A stretch of DNA of 64,000 bases from Cyanoderma ruficeps (GCA_008694505.1 VZDJ01000216.1:3845349-3909348), one strand, 5' to 3'; positions 11,630 through 24,989 are shown, counted from the stretch's first letter. Numbers and translations: made by a program. The notes: generated by a model not told the origin, from the letters alone.

Positions 11630-13541
11630 CTTCATCTGTAGGCACATATGAATCATGTGGCTGCTGTGAGGCAGCAGCCTGACCCTCAAGCCTGCAGTTA
11701 GGGAATCAGGGGTAGGTTTATGGAGTGCATTTGGGGTGAGCTGTAATTCATGAGCACCAAACCCACTGGACCATGGGAATGGGGTGGTGGGATGTGTGTG
11801 AGAGCAGCTCAGATCCACATGGATGGAGAATAATCTCCTACTAGAAATCATGGCTGAGATCTCAGCTAAATCTGTGTAATTTAACATGTGAACAGGCCTA
11901 TTTCCCTGTCCTCAGGGTCAGTGGGGACAGTGTGGCCACCTGTAAATCCCAAATGTCTGTGCAAACCCGACTGCCAAACCCAGGATGGCTAAACACAAAC
12001 AACAGCAATGGCACAAGCCACCACCACTGCTAAAACTTGCCATAGTCCAGTCCTGAACCACATTTGCTTGCCACTGGCCAGGATTTCATGCAGCTCTCTC
12101 CCTTTCTTGCTCCACAGTAGGAAAACACAGATGTTCAGCCTGTCAGCATCAATCCACAATGCTCAGATGCAGAAGGCCAGGCAGCTGTGGTGACCTAAAG
12201 CCTCATCACTCCCCCTCTGCTTTTTCCAGAGGTTGATTCATTTGCTTAGGACAGCACAGCCAGGCCCTCTGTGGTCTGAACTGCCTATGGTCAAGAGGTA
12301 AATAATTTAGCTGCGTGTTTCCTAACCTTTTCCCCTGTGATTCCCTCTGACAGCAAAGCACCAAAACCCCACAGCACTAAAGGATCATCACGTATGATCT
12401 GATGGTCAGGCTGCTCTCATTGGGGTGATGGTTATGGTAAGGAAGAAAATAACTTAATGAAGCAATTACTCCTATCAAATCAGCAGGTTTTGTTCTTTTC
12501 TTCTGCCTTAATTATGAGGAACCAGGAAGAATGTCCAATTACTCAGGGCAGAATTTCATTACCAAAGAAGATAACATCTGCTCTACCACAAGGTACATCA
12601 GATGGCCATTTTCATAGAAAGGTTAGGGAAGAGAATACTTCAACCTCAAATTGAAGTTGAAGAGGGCATTAATGGACAACAAAATAAAAAATTAAAGGCA
12701 CTAGTCAATGCCCATTCAATAGAAGGAAAATCCCTGAATGTAAGGGAAGTATGAATGAAAGGTCGTAAGTGTTTTCCATTTTCAATAGCTCCAGTTTCTG
12801 AAAACAAAACTCTTCAAGGTGGCTCATGAGCTGACCCACATGAACACATCCCCCACCCCCCTCCAAGAATCACTGTAAAATCCCTGAGCTGCTTTCAGAG
12901 CTGCCAGCTAAGCACTTCAGAATCTAACTGCAAGTTTCAAAAACAAAAGCAGGTCAAAGTCAAACTCTCAAACCCCTCACAGCTTAATCCATTTTTCACA
13001 AATAAAGAACCCTGTTTTATGGCTTTTATGGTCTGGGTTTGAGTTGAGACTACAGGAATTAAGCAACAAGCTCAACTTTGTGTTAGTTGTGTCCTTCCAA
13101 AGTGGAGGAGAATGGATCTGGATCCTGCTTGCCACCAAGTGAGAGGATCCCTGATTTTCATTCAACATCACCCCTGACCTCGAGCAGGGCCTTCCCCCAG
13201 TGCCTGAATCCCCAGGTGCATTTTCACAAGTGTAATTCAGAGAAGTGAATATGCACCCCCAGGGAAGGGGGGAAAGGGGAGCAGAGGCCCAGTGCTGGAG
13301 CCCTGGAAAGCCAGGCTTGCTGCTGCAGGATGTGTGGGGTAGAGGGACCACACAGCAGCTCTCCTGACCTCCTCAGCAGCACCAGCCAGTCTGGCTGCAG
13401 GCTGAGCACATGCCAACAAGCCAGGCAAGTCTGGCTGCTCCTGTACCTGGGTAGAGACATCCCTGGCTAGGCAGGGAATGGCACAGTCATGCTGCAAACT
13501 CTGCTTAGCTGTGCCTGCCGTGATTTCCAAATCCAGCCCTG

Positions 13542-14237
13542 TGTCAGGTTGGAAAGACAGGTGTCTGCCAGGGAAAGCTTCCCTTAGAATGGAGAATGTA
13601 AACTGCCTCCCCCTGAATTATTACAATTTTGAAATTAAGGGGCTTTCAGGCAAAGATATGGGAATAGGAATAACAGTTCTTTACTAGGAATATTAAAAAT
13701 GTAGTAGTACAAAAAAGCAAATGAACAAAAAAAAAAAGAAAAAACAGTGACAGTCAGAACACGACCTGACACTGTTGGTCAGGGTGTTGGGACCAGTCTA
13801 ATTAAATCCTCCTGCAGTGACAGACGTGGTTCTGTTGGAGCAGAGATGATCCTGGAGAAGGGTCCAGTGGTGCTGAGATGGGTCTGGTCTCCCTCTGGGA
13901 ATCCAGTGCAGACAGGCTGTGCTGCTGTTCTGAATCCCAGCTTTGATCCAGGTAGGAATGCTGGGCTCCTCCCCCTGGGTGGAGCCTCTCCCCCTGGGGT
14001 GATGGAATTGTCTCAGCCCTGCAGTGAGCCTGGATGGCCCATGGACAGCAGATCTCCCCTGCAGGGAGGATGGGTCCTGGAAGGGATAAAGAACACAGCC
14101 CCAGCTGGTTTAACAGCTGCCCATTAACAGAAGACACCTGCCCCCTTTACCCCAGAGTTATGAGATAAAGAAAAACACCTCTTGAACTGGTTTCAACAGA
14201 TGAGAATAGAATACATCCTGCATTGCAGCCCAAGACA
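13542..14237. mobile_element. Solo LTR, family B, intact target duplication
   Basis: The element begins TGTCAGGTTGG, ends CCCAAGACA (TGTC and GACA termini), and is flanked on both sides by CCCTG, a perfect 5-bp target duplication typical of ERVL/ERV3-type insertion. A second copy lies in inverted orientation at 44510-45139. It is about 696 bases long with no internal retroviral genes. The sense orientation was not settled. Open frames inside it also appear in the other copy and are not genes. Confidence 0.8.
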
Positions 14238-14889
14238 CCCTGTGAGAGTGATTCAGGGCATATTCCTACCTGCATGACCTTACACGTTTGCCTCCCCTTT
14301 CTGCAAGCCAGGGGCACGAGGTGCCCCTGAGAGCTCGTGATGGAAAAGCAGCCCCAAATGCAGAGGGGGCTCTGCCTTGTCTCTCTGGATTGGAGCCATG
14401 GGGCCTGCTACAACTGGGAAAGGGGAGTAAGGAACTGGAAAATAGAATCAACAATTAAAGAGCCCACTGAAAATGTGGATAAAGGAAAACCACTGAGGGA
14501 TCAACCAGAGTCTGCCTATAATCACTAGCAAAGCAATTACAGAATTAGGGATGATTTATAACAGACTGAAGAGCTGGATACTTGGCACGTGCTATGGAAA
14601 AGCTGCAAGGAGGGAATTCTGTATGCTGGCACCGGGCTCAGGAGCCACAAGTGATGCAGCCTCAGCAGTTCTGTCCTTTACAGAGCAAACTGAGCAGCAT
14701 TTGGATGTCTTTTCCTATAGCTCTCAGCTTCCAGCTATAATTTGGTCCAGCCATCGATTCCAAGTTTTAAAAATCAAAACAAACAAAATTTAGTTATGCA
14801 GAAGGTTGAAAAAATATGAGGGATGATTAATAATAGCCACTGTTTCCTCAGTGCTGCAACACAGAGCAGCTTCCAGCCAGCACTGGCAG

Positions 14890-15000
14890 CTCTTTTGGGA
14901 GGAAATTACTATTGTCCAACTTTACAGGTGGGGAAACTGAGACACAAAAGGGCTGCAGAAAGCAGCTGGTTTAGCCCAGCTTTAGAGTTGTAGTCCTAGA
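14890..15000. repeat. MIR-like ancient SINE fragment
   Basis: The core ACTTTACAGGTGGGGAAACT followed by GAGACACA matches the deeply conserved MIR/core-SINE segment usually read as ATTTTACAGATGAGGAAACT. The flanks are too diverged to set borders. Confidence 0.6.
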
Positions 15001-17929
15001 CTTTTATTATACATAAAACTCTGAATATTCCTGGAAACTGGGGCAGGTTGATCTGTGATACACTGTCACCCAACATCAGCCTTCACTTGTGTCTCTGCCT
15101 CGCTTGCTAAGGACATAATTCCACTGTTATTTTCTCTTTTCTTGCACTGGCACAGCTTCATTTCTCATTGCTCTTTATCTTCCATCTATGTCATTTACTC
15201 CAGAATTTCAAAGGATGATTTTGCCACCAACCAGCAGCAGCTAAAATACCTGCCCAAGATTTAAGGGAGTGGAGAAACAAAACCCAAACCTATTTCCAAT
15301 CAACTCACACATGAGCAACAAGCCCCAAGCTGAGAAGTCCAAGACTTCCAAATCAGTTGGGTACAAATTCCTTTGGAAACCTCCGGAAAGCTCCAGGGGA
15401 TTCTCCCATGACAGTGAAAGGAGCAAATCTAAAAGACAGAGGAGTTTCAACAGGCAGTGGCTTTAAGGGTAAAAATCAGCTTCATTTGAAGCTCTGCTGT
15501 GCCAGTAAGGAAGCAGGCAGGGCTGCCTTCACACCCAGCTCAGAGTGATCAATCACCATGAATCATCCCTTGAGAGAGGAGCAGGGAGGTGATTTAAACA
15601 CTGAAACATGCCTGCTGCTGTTCAGCAGGTACCTGCATGACTGGGCTGACATACCCACCTCAGAGGGACTTCAAACAGGCTGCGAGGCAGGCAGGGAGGG
15701 TGCAGCAGCACATCTCAAATCCACGTTCCTGCCCACACCCTGTGAGCCCCCACAGGGGACAATCCCAGTCTTGCTACTGGAGAAGCACCTTGGAGCCTGA
15801 ATATATATTTTTATCTTATGTGTTTATTTAAAATATCCTCCTTTACAAACTGTGGGGATTTATTTTGTGCTGGCACTCACATGGGTGCAGTCAGGCCCTG
15901 TAAGGCAGCGCCAGAGATGAAGAGAGAAAATACAGCCACACAAAACAGCAAAGCTGCCTCTCTCCTCACTGAGGGAGGGACAAGCACAGCTTTAAGGGCA
16001 ACTGAGCAAACAGAGCTGGGGTTTGAGTCCAGTTCTGTACAAACTGGCAGGGTCTGCAAAATGATGCAGGGAGAAACGACTGCCCAAAAACAACAGAGGG
16101 CCGTGGTGTCAGCCCAGCCCCTCAGCCTGCCAAGACAAGCCAAGCAGCATCAGAGGCTGCTGGCAGTGTTCTGGGGGGCTTTGAGGAGTCGGCTGGGGCT
16201 CAGGCTGGGGCATGAATGGTTTCCCAACAGAAATGATTCAGAGTCTGGAGCGGTTTCAGGAGGAGCGGGCTGGTGCCAGGAGCTTTGTGAATGTAGCAGC
16301 AAGGAATGCTTCCTCCCTCCTCATCCCCCGGCCTCCGGCTGCTCCCGGGACCAGGCTGTGCAGAACCACTCAGAAAAAGTGGGTTGTGATCCAGAAACCC
16401 CCGGGGGGAACTGGCCTCCATCTCCACCCAGGCTGTGAGGGGAAGCTCCACAGAGTAGCTGCAGAAAGAGTCACCTGCTGGGAGGGTCGAGGCTCCAAAA
16501 AACCCTCAACTCACCCGTGGCCAAAGGCAAACAGCTCTGCTCCAAGGAGCGGGGAGAACAGGAACTATAAAAGGGGTATTACAAGCCCTAGTGTAAAAAC
16601 CTTCCTGCTGTTGCTGTGTTTAACAACTCATATTCCCAAGAGGAGCAGGAGCCGAGAGCAGTCAGATCCCATGGAGGGTTCCCATCCACTGCCAGCTCCC
16701 AGCCTGGCACAGCTGCTGCCTTCACCCCCCTGCGGCCCTGTCTGATGGATTCATTTTCCTGATTGGATTAATCCTGATGGATTAATTTTCACTCAGGTGG
16801 CTGCTTCTGCCTTGCCCTCCCCTGGCTCGGGTGCTGTCCCACCGCCACAGCCCCTGCTCTGTGTTCTAGCGGTTGTCCAAGAGTTTTAACCCATTAAAGT
16901 CTGCCCCCGACATCACAGGCAGCTCCTTTTCCAGTGAGGTCCTTGTGTGTACTGCAGTCAACTACAAACACTATCTTTTTGCCTTTCCTTTTCTTTCCCT
17001 CTAAGATTGAAACTACAGAAAGTAACTCGAGGTGCATCCACCTGGCCATTGCTTTTAGCCATCATCTCTGAACAGAATACATCAGAATTCTGAGGATAAA
17101 CACTGCCTGTAAACACTGTCTTGGAGAGGAGAAAAGCAGTGGAAAATAACAGTTTAACTAAACTGCTCCGAGATGCAGCTTCAGGATAGTGTTACAGCAA
17201 AAATACCTCACATTTCTATATTTGCTCACTGATCTGAGCTCTGGTGGATTCAGTTCTCCTGCTTCCCCCTTCAGGCAGCTCGTGAGTAGAAAAAAAGATG
17301 GATGCATCAGGTAAATAATTCTTCCTCAAGCATCCAGCAGGTTCTGATCTCCCCAAGACATCTCCACAGCCACCTGCAGGACCAAACCCTCCAAGTCCTA
17401 CTGGTACTGCTTGGTCTTCGCGACCACAGGAGTTTTCCCAAGGAGTCAGACCTGAGGCTGCTCATTTTGACAGAAAACACCTTTTCTGTGTTTTGTGCGG
17501 AAATTTGAGCAGTCACCAGGTGGAGCTGTTCCCGGTTGTATTTCCTTTTCTGTGGGCTTTTCTATCACGAGGAGCTCCAGGGAGGACAGCCAGCAGTGCG
17601 GTGCCTGCCTTTGGCGAGGTCGAGCATAAATCAGTCTGATCACAGTCTGAACAGAGCCATTCTCCAGCCGTGCACGAGGAGAAGAACACACAACTACAAA
17701 CAGATTTCTCCTTCCATTAAAGCATTTTTCCTTCCAAAACCATTTTTATAATAATTATTGCTAGCAGCACACGACCAGTGCCTCACTGCCCACCATCCTG
17801 ATTCAAGAATTAGAGGGTGTTGATACCCGCAGCCCCTCAGCACCGTGGTTCCAACCCAGAGGATTTCGAGGAGAAAATCTGTCTTGCTGCTGAGCCGTGC
17901 CCATTTCATTGGCACTTCAACTTATCTAA

Positions 17930-18140
17930 CCACAAGAGCAGCTTGGCCAATGACAAATTACACTGTTTATACAATTAACAGCCCTGGATGAGCGTATCTC
18001 TTCCAAGAAACCATGAGCACTTACAAAACTGTCTTTTTTACAGCAAGGAAGAAAGCCAATGCAAAACCGGAGCATGTGGCTGCCAGTTATAATTGAAATC
18101 ATTTTAATAATTCATGCCTCATTACCTTGCCACATGGCAG
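17930..18140. other. AT-rich possible conserved non-coding block
   Basis: The block holds several homeodomain-type cores (ACAAATTACA, ACAATTAACA, TTATAATTGAAATC, TTTTAATAATTC) without repeat features or coding potential. Function is inferred from composition only. Confidence 0.25.
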
Positions 18141-19129
18141 TTCAAAGACCATCTCCTAATCCTTTAACCCTTCTCTCCTGCGTCCTTTGGTTTGGTTTCT
18201 TAGTTTAATCAGTGAAGAAACAAAATGGGGAATGCTCATCAGCACTTGCCCATGGGGACAAAACCCAATGGGGGCTGGTGAGCCTAAGCTCTTAATCCCC
18301 TCCCTCCTGCCCTCCTCGGTTTCCTGATTTGATCTCTCACTGCCAGCTGAATCAGTAAAGAAATTAATAAACTATCTGTTAGATATGCCAAGCTGTTGGC
18401 TGAAGCTGGAATTGCTTTATGGCGTGTCTTGGTACACATTGGACAAGGGGAGCTCCTGTTATTCAGCAGCTTTATATTGGCAGGTAAGAACTGCTGGAAG
18501 CAAATGTGTCCTTTATCCTCTGATATCTCCTAGGATTTTTCCAGCTTTGAGTTGTCCTCTGGGTAGTCAGTCCCACAGCCATGCCCTTTCTTCTTAGCAG
18601 AATTGCAATTTGAAACTCAGGATACCAGAACATAATATTTTTTAATGGTTTTGAAGCTTTCTTGTTGCCCCTTTGGCCATCGAGGGAGAGAACACCTGAT
18701 ATCTATTTACTCTTCCAGTACTACGTGGGCAGATTGCAAACAATAAAGTAAGATCTAATGTTATTTATGGCTGCAAGTATGGTCCTGTTCTCTCATGAAA
18801 AGGAAATAACCTTGTAAAAACACATTCATTTTAAGCACAGTGTGTATTTACACACAGGAAGGGTCCCTCCTTCACCAGTTTAACTCAATGTGGATGAGGG
18901 AAACCAAACCACGTACACACAAACATGCACCAACATGTGCAAAATAAGAGTGCTAGCAGGAGATTTCAACAGCAGCAGAGACTATCATTCTATCATTTAA
19001 AAGTTATTACCCAATGTGTTCCAGCAGGCAGGCACACAGGGCTGGAGATAAACCCAGCCTAGTGAAAGCTGTAGCACGATGAACAGCAGCACGAGCTCTG
19101 TGCTGCTGTCACCTCTCCTCCAGCACCCA

Positions 19130-19540
19130 GAGCTGAGCCCCAAGCCTCCAGCAGGGCACAAACCCCATCCCCTCAGCAGGTGACACAAATCCTTCTTGAG
19201 CCTCTAGAACAGCACAAACCCCATCTCCTCAGCAGGTGGCACAAACCCTTCTTGAGCCTCTAGAACAAGACAAACCCCATCTCCTCAGCAGCAGAAACAA
19301 ACCCTTCTTGAGCCTCTAGAACAGCACCAACCCCACCTCCTCAGCAGCTGACACAAACCCTTCTTGAGCCTCTAGAACAGCACAAACCCCATCTCCTCAG
19401 CAGCTGACACAAGTCCTTCCGTGCTCCAGCAGGGCACAAACCCTTCCTGAGCCTCCAGCAGGGCACAAACCCCATCTAAACCCAGGCACAAACTCCATCT
19501 CCTCAGCAGCTGAAATAAATTCTTCCATTCTCCAGCTCCC
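19130..19540. repeat. 56-bp minisatellite
   Basis: At least five consecutive copies of a 56-bp unit carry CCTCTAGAACAGCACAAACC, then CCATCTCCTCAGCAG and CAAACCCTTCTTGAG. The outer copies are more degenerate and shorter. The repeated unit produces spurious minus-strand frames with periodic peptides. Confidence 0.9.
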
Positions 19541-22500
19541 ACCTGCATCTCCACACAGGGAAGAGCTGCTGGCAGGGCTGGAGAGATCCCTTGGGCTCCA
19601 GCTGCAGGATGTTTGTGTGCCTACTGCTCTTGAGCTGCTGTCCTGGGGAGCAGATCTGGGTCCCCCTGGCAGCAGAGCCAGCACAGGATCACCTTGGGGA
19701 ACGTCAAATGCACACAGGAGTCAAGCCTCAGGGGATGGAAATCTGCCCAGCTCCAGGGGCATTAGAAGAGATTTATCCCGTTTTTTAAAGTCTATCACAA
19801 AGGTTTTTCTGTTGAACACAGAGCCATTCCCACCTCCCCTGCACCAGGGAGAGCAGATGCCTCACCTGCTCCCTGCATGAAGTGCTTATCAGAGGAGTTG
19901 CTGTGCCTGTGGATGGTCTGGATTAGAGTGTGAGGAGTCCCCCGTGCCTTTTCCCAGGCTGGATGAATACCTAGCAAGAAAAGGGATCTTTGCAGGGAAT
20001 TTATTAGGCAGCTTGAGCAGCCCTTCAGAAGCTGCATGTTATCTTTGAAGCCCTAAAATAAAATCTATTGACAGATCACTCTACCTTGCAGGGAGAGGAC
20101 AAAGGTGATCAAACACAGGCTTCTTTTATGGATAAGCTCTGAGCCAAAGCTCTCTCCATTTAACAGGGAAGTGAGTACAATGAGTGTGACTCACGGCAGA
20201 GCTGTGTGGGTGACGTGCTGCCCACAGGCAGGATGCTCAGCTGATGAGGCCGTTTCAACCATTAGACCCCGTCCAACATGTCACGCTGTTCTTAAATGTT
20301 GCAGAACCAAGGTGCCCAGGTGGGATTTTGCCCTCAGAATGCCAATAAGAATTCTAAATTCTCCTTTTCTATCACTACTTACGTTAAAAAGCACTGCCCA
20401 GTGACAAAAAATGTTAAGGTTTTCAAGTACCATCAAATTGGATTTTCCAGTTTGTAGGAGAGGAAAAGTAAAGGTCACAGTGATCATTACAGCTGTCTTC
20501 TTATTCAAAGCAGAGCACTTTAGAGAAGAGTTTGGCCTCACTTCTAATCAGCATTCAGTACTGAAGAGCTTGAGGCTCTTCTGGTCTGGGCAAAGGGCCA
20601 GGGAGTGACACTGAACAGAAAAAGTAAGCAAAGTCTACTCTAATATCACTGAGCAAACCAGGTGAAATACAAAGAAATAAGTCCATTAAACAGAAAGCTC
20701 TAATTCAGTTTCCTGAATTTCAGTTTTTTTCCCTGTAACAAGATTAGGAATTACAATAAAACAGACAAGACACTGATCTTGAGTTTGGTGTTTAAGGAGG
20801 ATAAAATGGTGCCTTGGAGAAAGTGCTGCCAACACACAGCAGAACTCAAAGGATCAGAACAGAGCTCAATCAGAGCAGAACTCCAAGAATTTGCCATAGC
20901 CATGCTCTGGATTGCTCTGAAAGATTACCTGCTCCCAAATTCATCCTTTCTGAGAGTTGGCTGCTGATCCCTTCTCAATTCCCAGGCACACTGCACCCTC
21001 CAGTCTCCATCCAGCTTTTTACAGCTGAATCTCCTCCAGCTCTTCCCTTCCAAACCCATGTTAAAGTCTTTTAAGGGATCCCAAGGATTATCCAGCTGAA
21101 CACAAAGAGAGAAAGCTGGCCATGTCTCTCCTCCCTCCCTGGCCATCCCTTCCAGCCACGCTGCCAACTTCCAGCACATCCTGGCCATATATTTAGTCTG
21201 CAGTAATTTGCTTTGCATTGTCTTGTGCAGGGTCCAAGCACAGGAATTACATATCCAGAGAGGCATCCAGCACTCCGGGAAACCCTGGAGTTTTGGAGAC
21301 TCAACTCCTGAGGCTGCTGCCAGGGGTTGAAAGACCTCGTGGTCCAGAGCACCACAGCGACTCAGAGGAGCTGAATGGCAGCTCAGGGAGACAATCCCAA
21401 ATCCCTGTCTGTGTGTGGAGCAGGGTGAGAGTTGCCAGTAAAATGACTCAGGGGATGTAACAGTGCTGTGGGCACTGGGTGAGGGTCCTTGGCAGTCCTG
21501 CCTGCCAGGGCACAGTCATGGGCTCTTCATGGCAGAGAGGCTGAGGCACAAGAGCCACCACAGCATCCCTAAAATGGCAAAAAAACTCCAACTGGCAAAA
21601 AACCATTTCCAACTCAGGCTCCTTCACTTTGTTCATAAGGAAAGATTGGGTAGGGGAACTTGGTTGGACAGAAAACACTTGCAGGCCAATGACTGTGAGA
21701 CATCTTCTCCTAAGGAACCCAAAGCTTCTCATTTGTCCATTTTAAAGGAGACAAAGCTCATCTGTGACTGAACATCTGGGCCAAGCAGTGTCACCAGTCT
21801 AAGCCTGGGGCTAAACCTGTCAGACCAAAGCAGATCAAGAGCCTTGAGGGAGCACCTGAGTGACCCAGCAGAGCACAAGGCTGCACTGAGGCTCCAGCCC
21901 AGGGACAGGGGAGAGGCTGGCAACACCAGGGTGGAGCAGCAGTGATGGCATTCCCCTCCTGGGCACCCCATGCAGCAGGTCAGATTTCACCAACACCTCC
22001 AGAGCTGAGCAGAAGTCACCTCCTAAAACGTGGTAATTCAGGGGGTGTTTAGACTGCCCCGTGTCCTCCTTCCAAGCTGGAGGTACAAATAGAGTGGAAG
22101 TGAGAAGCAGAGCCCCCACCCCTAAGATTCACACCCCTGAAGCAGCACCCTGCAGGTGAGCCAGGCTTGGGCAGAGCACGATGTGATGTGCAGGAACAGG
22201 ATGTTCATCCTGGAGAGAGCTCCTTCTCTCAACACTGCTCTGTGCACGACCTGGGATCCTAATCCCTGCCTGGGGTGGAAACAGCTTCTTTTATTCTGTT
22301 TTCATCAATCATTTAATGGTGGCACAATCAACACCAAGGCATTTGTAGCCCTCAGGTGGAAGATGAGCTGGAGGAATTACTGGAACCCACCACAGACATG
22401 GCACCTCCTTGGGTTAGGGTTAAGGAGCTAACCTAATTTTTTTTTGGTTTGATTTTTTTGGTTTTTTTGCTTGGATCCCTGACAACACGTCAGCCAAGGG

Positions 22501-22598
22501 GCCTTCACGGGGGTGTTGGTGATGTTGGGAAGTGTTGTGACAATTGCTGGTGGTCAGATGAAATGGTTTTGTGTCTGCATGGCCTGGTGCCCTCTCAT

Positions 22599-23045
22599 TG
22601 TTAGGGCGGACACGACATATAGAGTGGTACGATAGAATCTCTTCAGAAGGCTCAGAAGGCTCTTTATTGTCCCCATCCTGTCTTTTATACAGTTTTTACA
22701 AACCTCGAGGGCAACTTCTAATTGGTCAATAGCTTCCTTGTTAATTATTCTATTGGTTAGTAAAAGGTATTTTACTTGTCCATCAAATCTATCTATTCTT
22801 GGATTGTTTGCATATTTTCTTTACTGATTCTCATGGGACACACCCCTTGTTATTACAGGTACACTTATCTTTCACCCTCAGAATAGATTGTTGTGTTAAA
22901 GGAACTTTTCATTCTCAAAATACGGGAACTTACAAATTGCTTGTTAGCTGCACTTAGAAAGAAGTGCCAGGCTAGCTCTGAATTTAATAGAGCAGGCCTG
23001 ATTTTATGAGGCCTTTCTTTAATAATTCTTCCACCTGTCACAACA
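22599..23045 (-). mobile_element. Solo LTR, family C
   Basis: On the minus strand the element starts TGTTGTGACAGG and ends CGCCCTAACA, giving TGTT and AACA termini. An AATAAAG polyadenylation signal lies near its 3' part, followed by a GCCTTCTGA direct repeat. It is about 447 bases long. No matching target duplication was seen (CTCAT left, TCGCC right), so one border may be off or the flanks may have changed. Confidence 0.65.
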
Positions 23046-23339
23046 TCGCCCACCCAGCTCCAGTCCCAGGCTGTGATGCCAAGCAGGAGCAAGGATAACC
23101 TTGCCACGGAAGGAAGGGAAAACTAAACGTGGCGATTTTCTCTCTAGAGCACGTTCCCCTACGAGGCTGTTCCCTACTCAACACACAGACATTTCTGAGG
23201 AAATATCACCCTCTTGTGTCCGAAGTGCAGCGAGCAAGAAATGCTCCGAAGGTGGAAAATAAAGGCGCCCACATCAGCGCGGCTGCACGGTCACCACTGG
23301 GGTCACAGCTCTCGGGTTTAGAGAAGTGGTCTCCGGTCT

Positions 23340-23510
23340 GAGGGCTGAATATTGGTGCCTTAAAACTCACTCCAAACCTGATCAATAATGTATTTTTTTA
23401 CACTGTCTGAGAAAGAGTCCCTCAAAGCCCACATGACAGGTGCTCCAAAGTCTCTGAAAAACCAGGCAAGTGTAACAAATCAAACCACAACTGTGTGTGT
23501 AAAAAACTGA
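23340..23510. repeat. Repeat unit, order A-B
   Basis: Segment A (23340-23427, with CTTAAAACTCACTCCAAACC and ACTGTCTGAGAAAGAGTC) is followed by segment B (23437-23502, with AAAAACCAGGCAAGTGTAAC and CCACAACTGTGTGTGTAAA). The same segments occur at 27505-27660 in the opposite order. Confidence 0.8.
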
Positions 23511-23579
23511 GCTATGAAAGGTGAAAGGCAGCGATTCCATGCCAGCACAAGGCAAGTGACATGGATATTAAATAACCTG

Positions 23580-23690
23580 GCATACCAGCTTACTAGTCTC
23601 TTATTAAATTATTATTAAATTATCAATTTTTTTATTAAATCATTATTAAATTATCTATTACTAGTCTACTATTAAATAGCAAGCATACTA
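23580..23690. repeat. AT-rich TTATTAAAT-type repeat
   Basis: Irregular copies of TATTAAATTATTATTAAAT with TACTAGTCT near both ends; simple-sequence expansion. Confidence 0.75.
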
Positions 23691-24361
23691 GCTCTGAGAG
23701 ACCTTCATGGCTCTCACCTGCTCCTGGCATCAGTCTGCCCAGCTGGAGCCACGGATCAGGGAGGGATCAGTGCAGAGCCATTCAATATTCAATATTCATA
23801 AATATTCAGAGCCAGTGCTCTGCTACACACAGGTAAACTTGTACCCAAATCTGCCAGCTCGGTGTGCCACCTCCCTGGGACATTTCTGGGCTTTGCCTGC
23901 CAGAGCCTGAGGCACTCTGTGCTTCCCAGAGCTGTGGGATGGGCTGGGAGCTGAGCAGGGGGATTTGCCAAGGTGCAGCCCTGTGAGCTAAACTGGGCTT
24001 TCACTTTTAATTGAGATGCTAATCTGCCACTCACATCCCACTTCAGACACAAGCTGTCGCTACCAACCACAATTTCCCGTTCTTTCTCACGCTTACTTCA
24101 TCGTTGGGGGAAAAAAAAAAAGTTTTTAAAAAAATCTGCAAACATGACTTGAGTGAGGCAAACCTGGTTTTCCACAATTAGTTTTTTCTGTTCTCCTTTC
24201 AGTGAAAGGTTTTTTCTGTTCTCCCCAGCAGGCCCAGGGCAGTTTCTGCTGGGCTTTGCAGAGGTGGCATCTCTCCAGCAACAACTGGACGCACTGAGCT
24301 GGTCCCTCAGTAACCCTGGCACTGCTCATCCCCAGCTCACACCATCACTTCTGCGTGTGGG

Positions 24362-24716
24362 TTTGATTTTTGGGGGCTTTTTTTGTTTGTTTGGGTCTTT
24401 GAGGGGTTTTATGGGGTTTTTTTTTTTGGAGGGGGGGAGGTGTCTTACTGTCTTTTTTGTTGTTGTTGTTGGCTTTTTAAATTTGTTTGGGGTTTTTTTA
24501 ATTTATTTTGTGGGTTTGGTTTTTTGGGGGAGCTTCTTTGGATTTTTTGGGGGTTTGGCTTCTTTTTGGGAGGGTCATTTGGTTTTTGTTGTTTTTTGTT
24601 TTGTTTTGGGAATTTTTTTGTTTGTTTATTTTGATTTGGTTTTGGGGTTTTTTGTGGTTTTTTAAAAATTATTTTTGTGGGGTGGTTGTTGTTGTTTAGT
24701 TGTTTGTTTTTTGCTT
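24362..24716. repeat. Long G+T low-complexity tract
   Basis: About 350 bases composed almost only of T and G on the plus strand, with many G runs of 3 to 8 bases (for example GGAGGGGGGGAGG) between T runs. There is no fixed period. Frames through it give Phe/Gly/Trp/Leu-rich peptides that are not credible proteins. Confidence 0.9.
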
Positions 24717-24989
24717 TTACCCATGGCCATTTTAGCATCTCTCACACAGCACTAATTATGACAGCAACCCTTCACAGAGGATTACCATATCTTCCAAAGG
24801 TTTTGATTACCTCATTGGGTTTGGTCTGCAGCCAGGGTAAAAATATTTCCCACTGTCCCATCCAAGCTCAGCTTGCTCATTCCAGAGTGCACAAGGTGCC
24901 ATCTCCCATTTCACTCCCCCTAAATATTTCTGTCCATCTCCTGAATCCTCTTAAAAAGCCACAAGCACATTTAGCTTGGGGGAAAAAAA

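Noticed and set aside
13747..14127. 126-codon frame and its near twin at 44479-44832
   Set aside because: They resemble each other only because both lie in copies of the same LTR family; no retroviral domain is present.
15818..16438. 206-codon plus-strand open frame
   Set aside because: Low-complexity mixed peptide, no splice borders, no recognised domain, and overlapping frames on both strands.
19372..19684. Minus-strand frames with periodic LCLGL/GFVPCW-like peptides
   Set aside because: Created by the 56-bp minisatellite.
22410..22428. GGTTAGGGTTAAGG, telomere-like
   Set aside because: Only about one and a half TTAGGG units; not an interstitial telomere array.
24153..24665. 170-codon frame rich in Phe, Gly and Leu
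   Set aside because: A product of the G+T low-complexity tract, not a membrane protein.
24445..24738. Lys/Pro/Gln-rich minus-strand frame
   Set aside because: Reverse of the same G+T tract.
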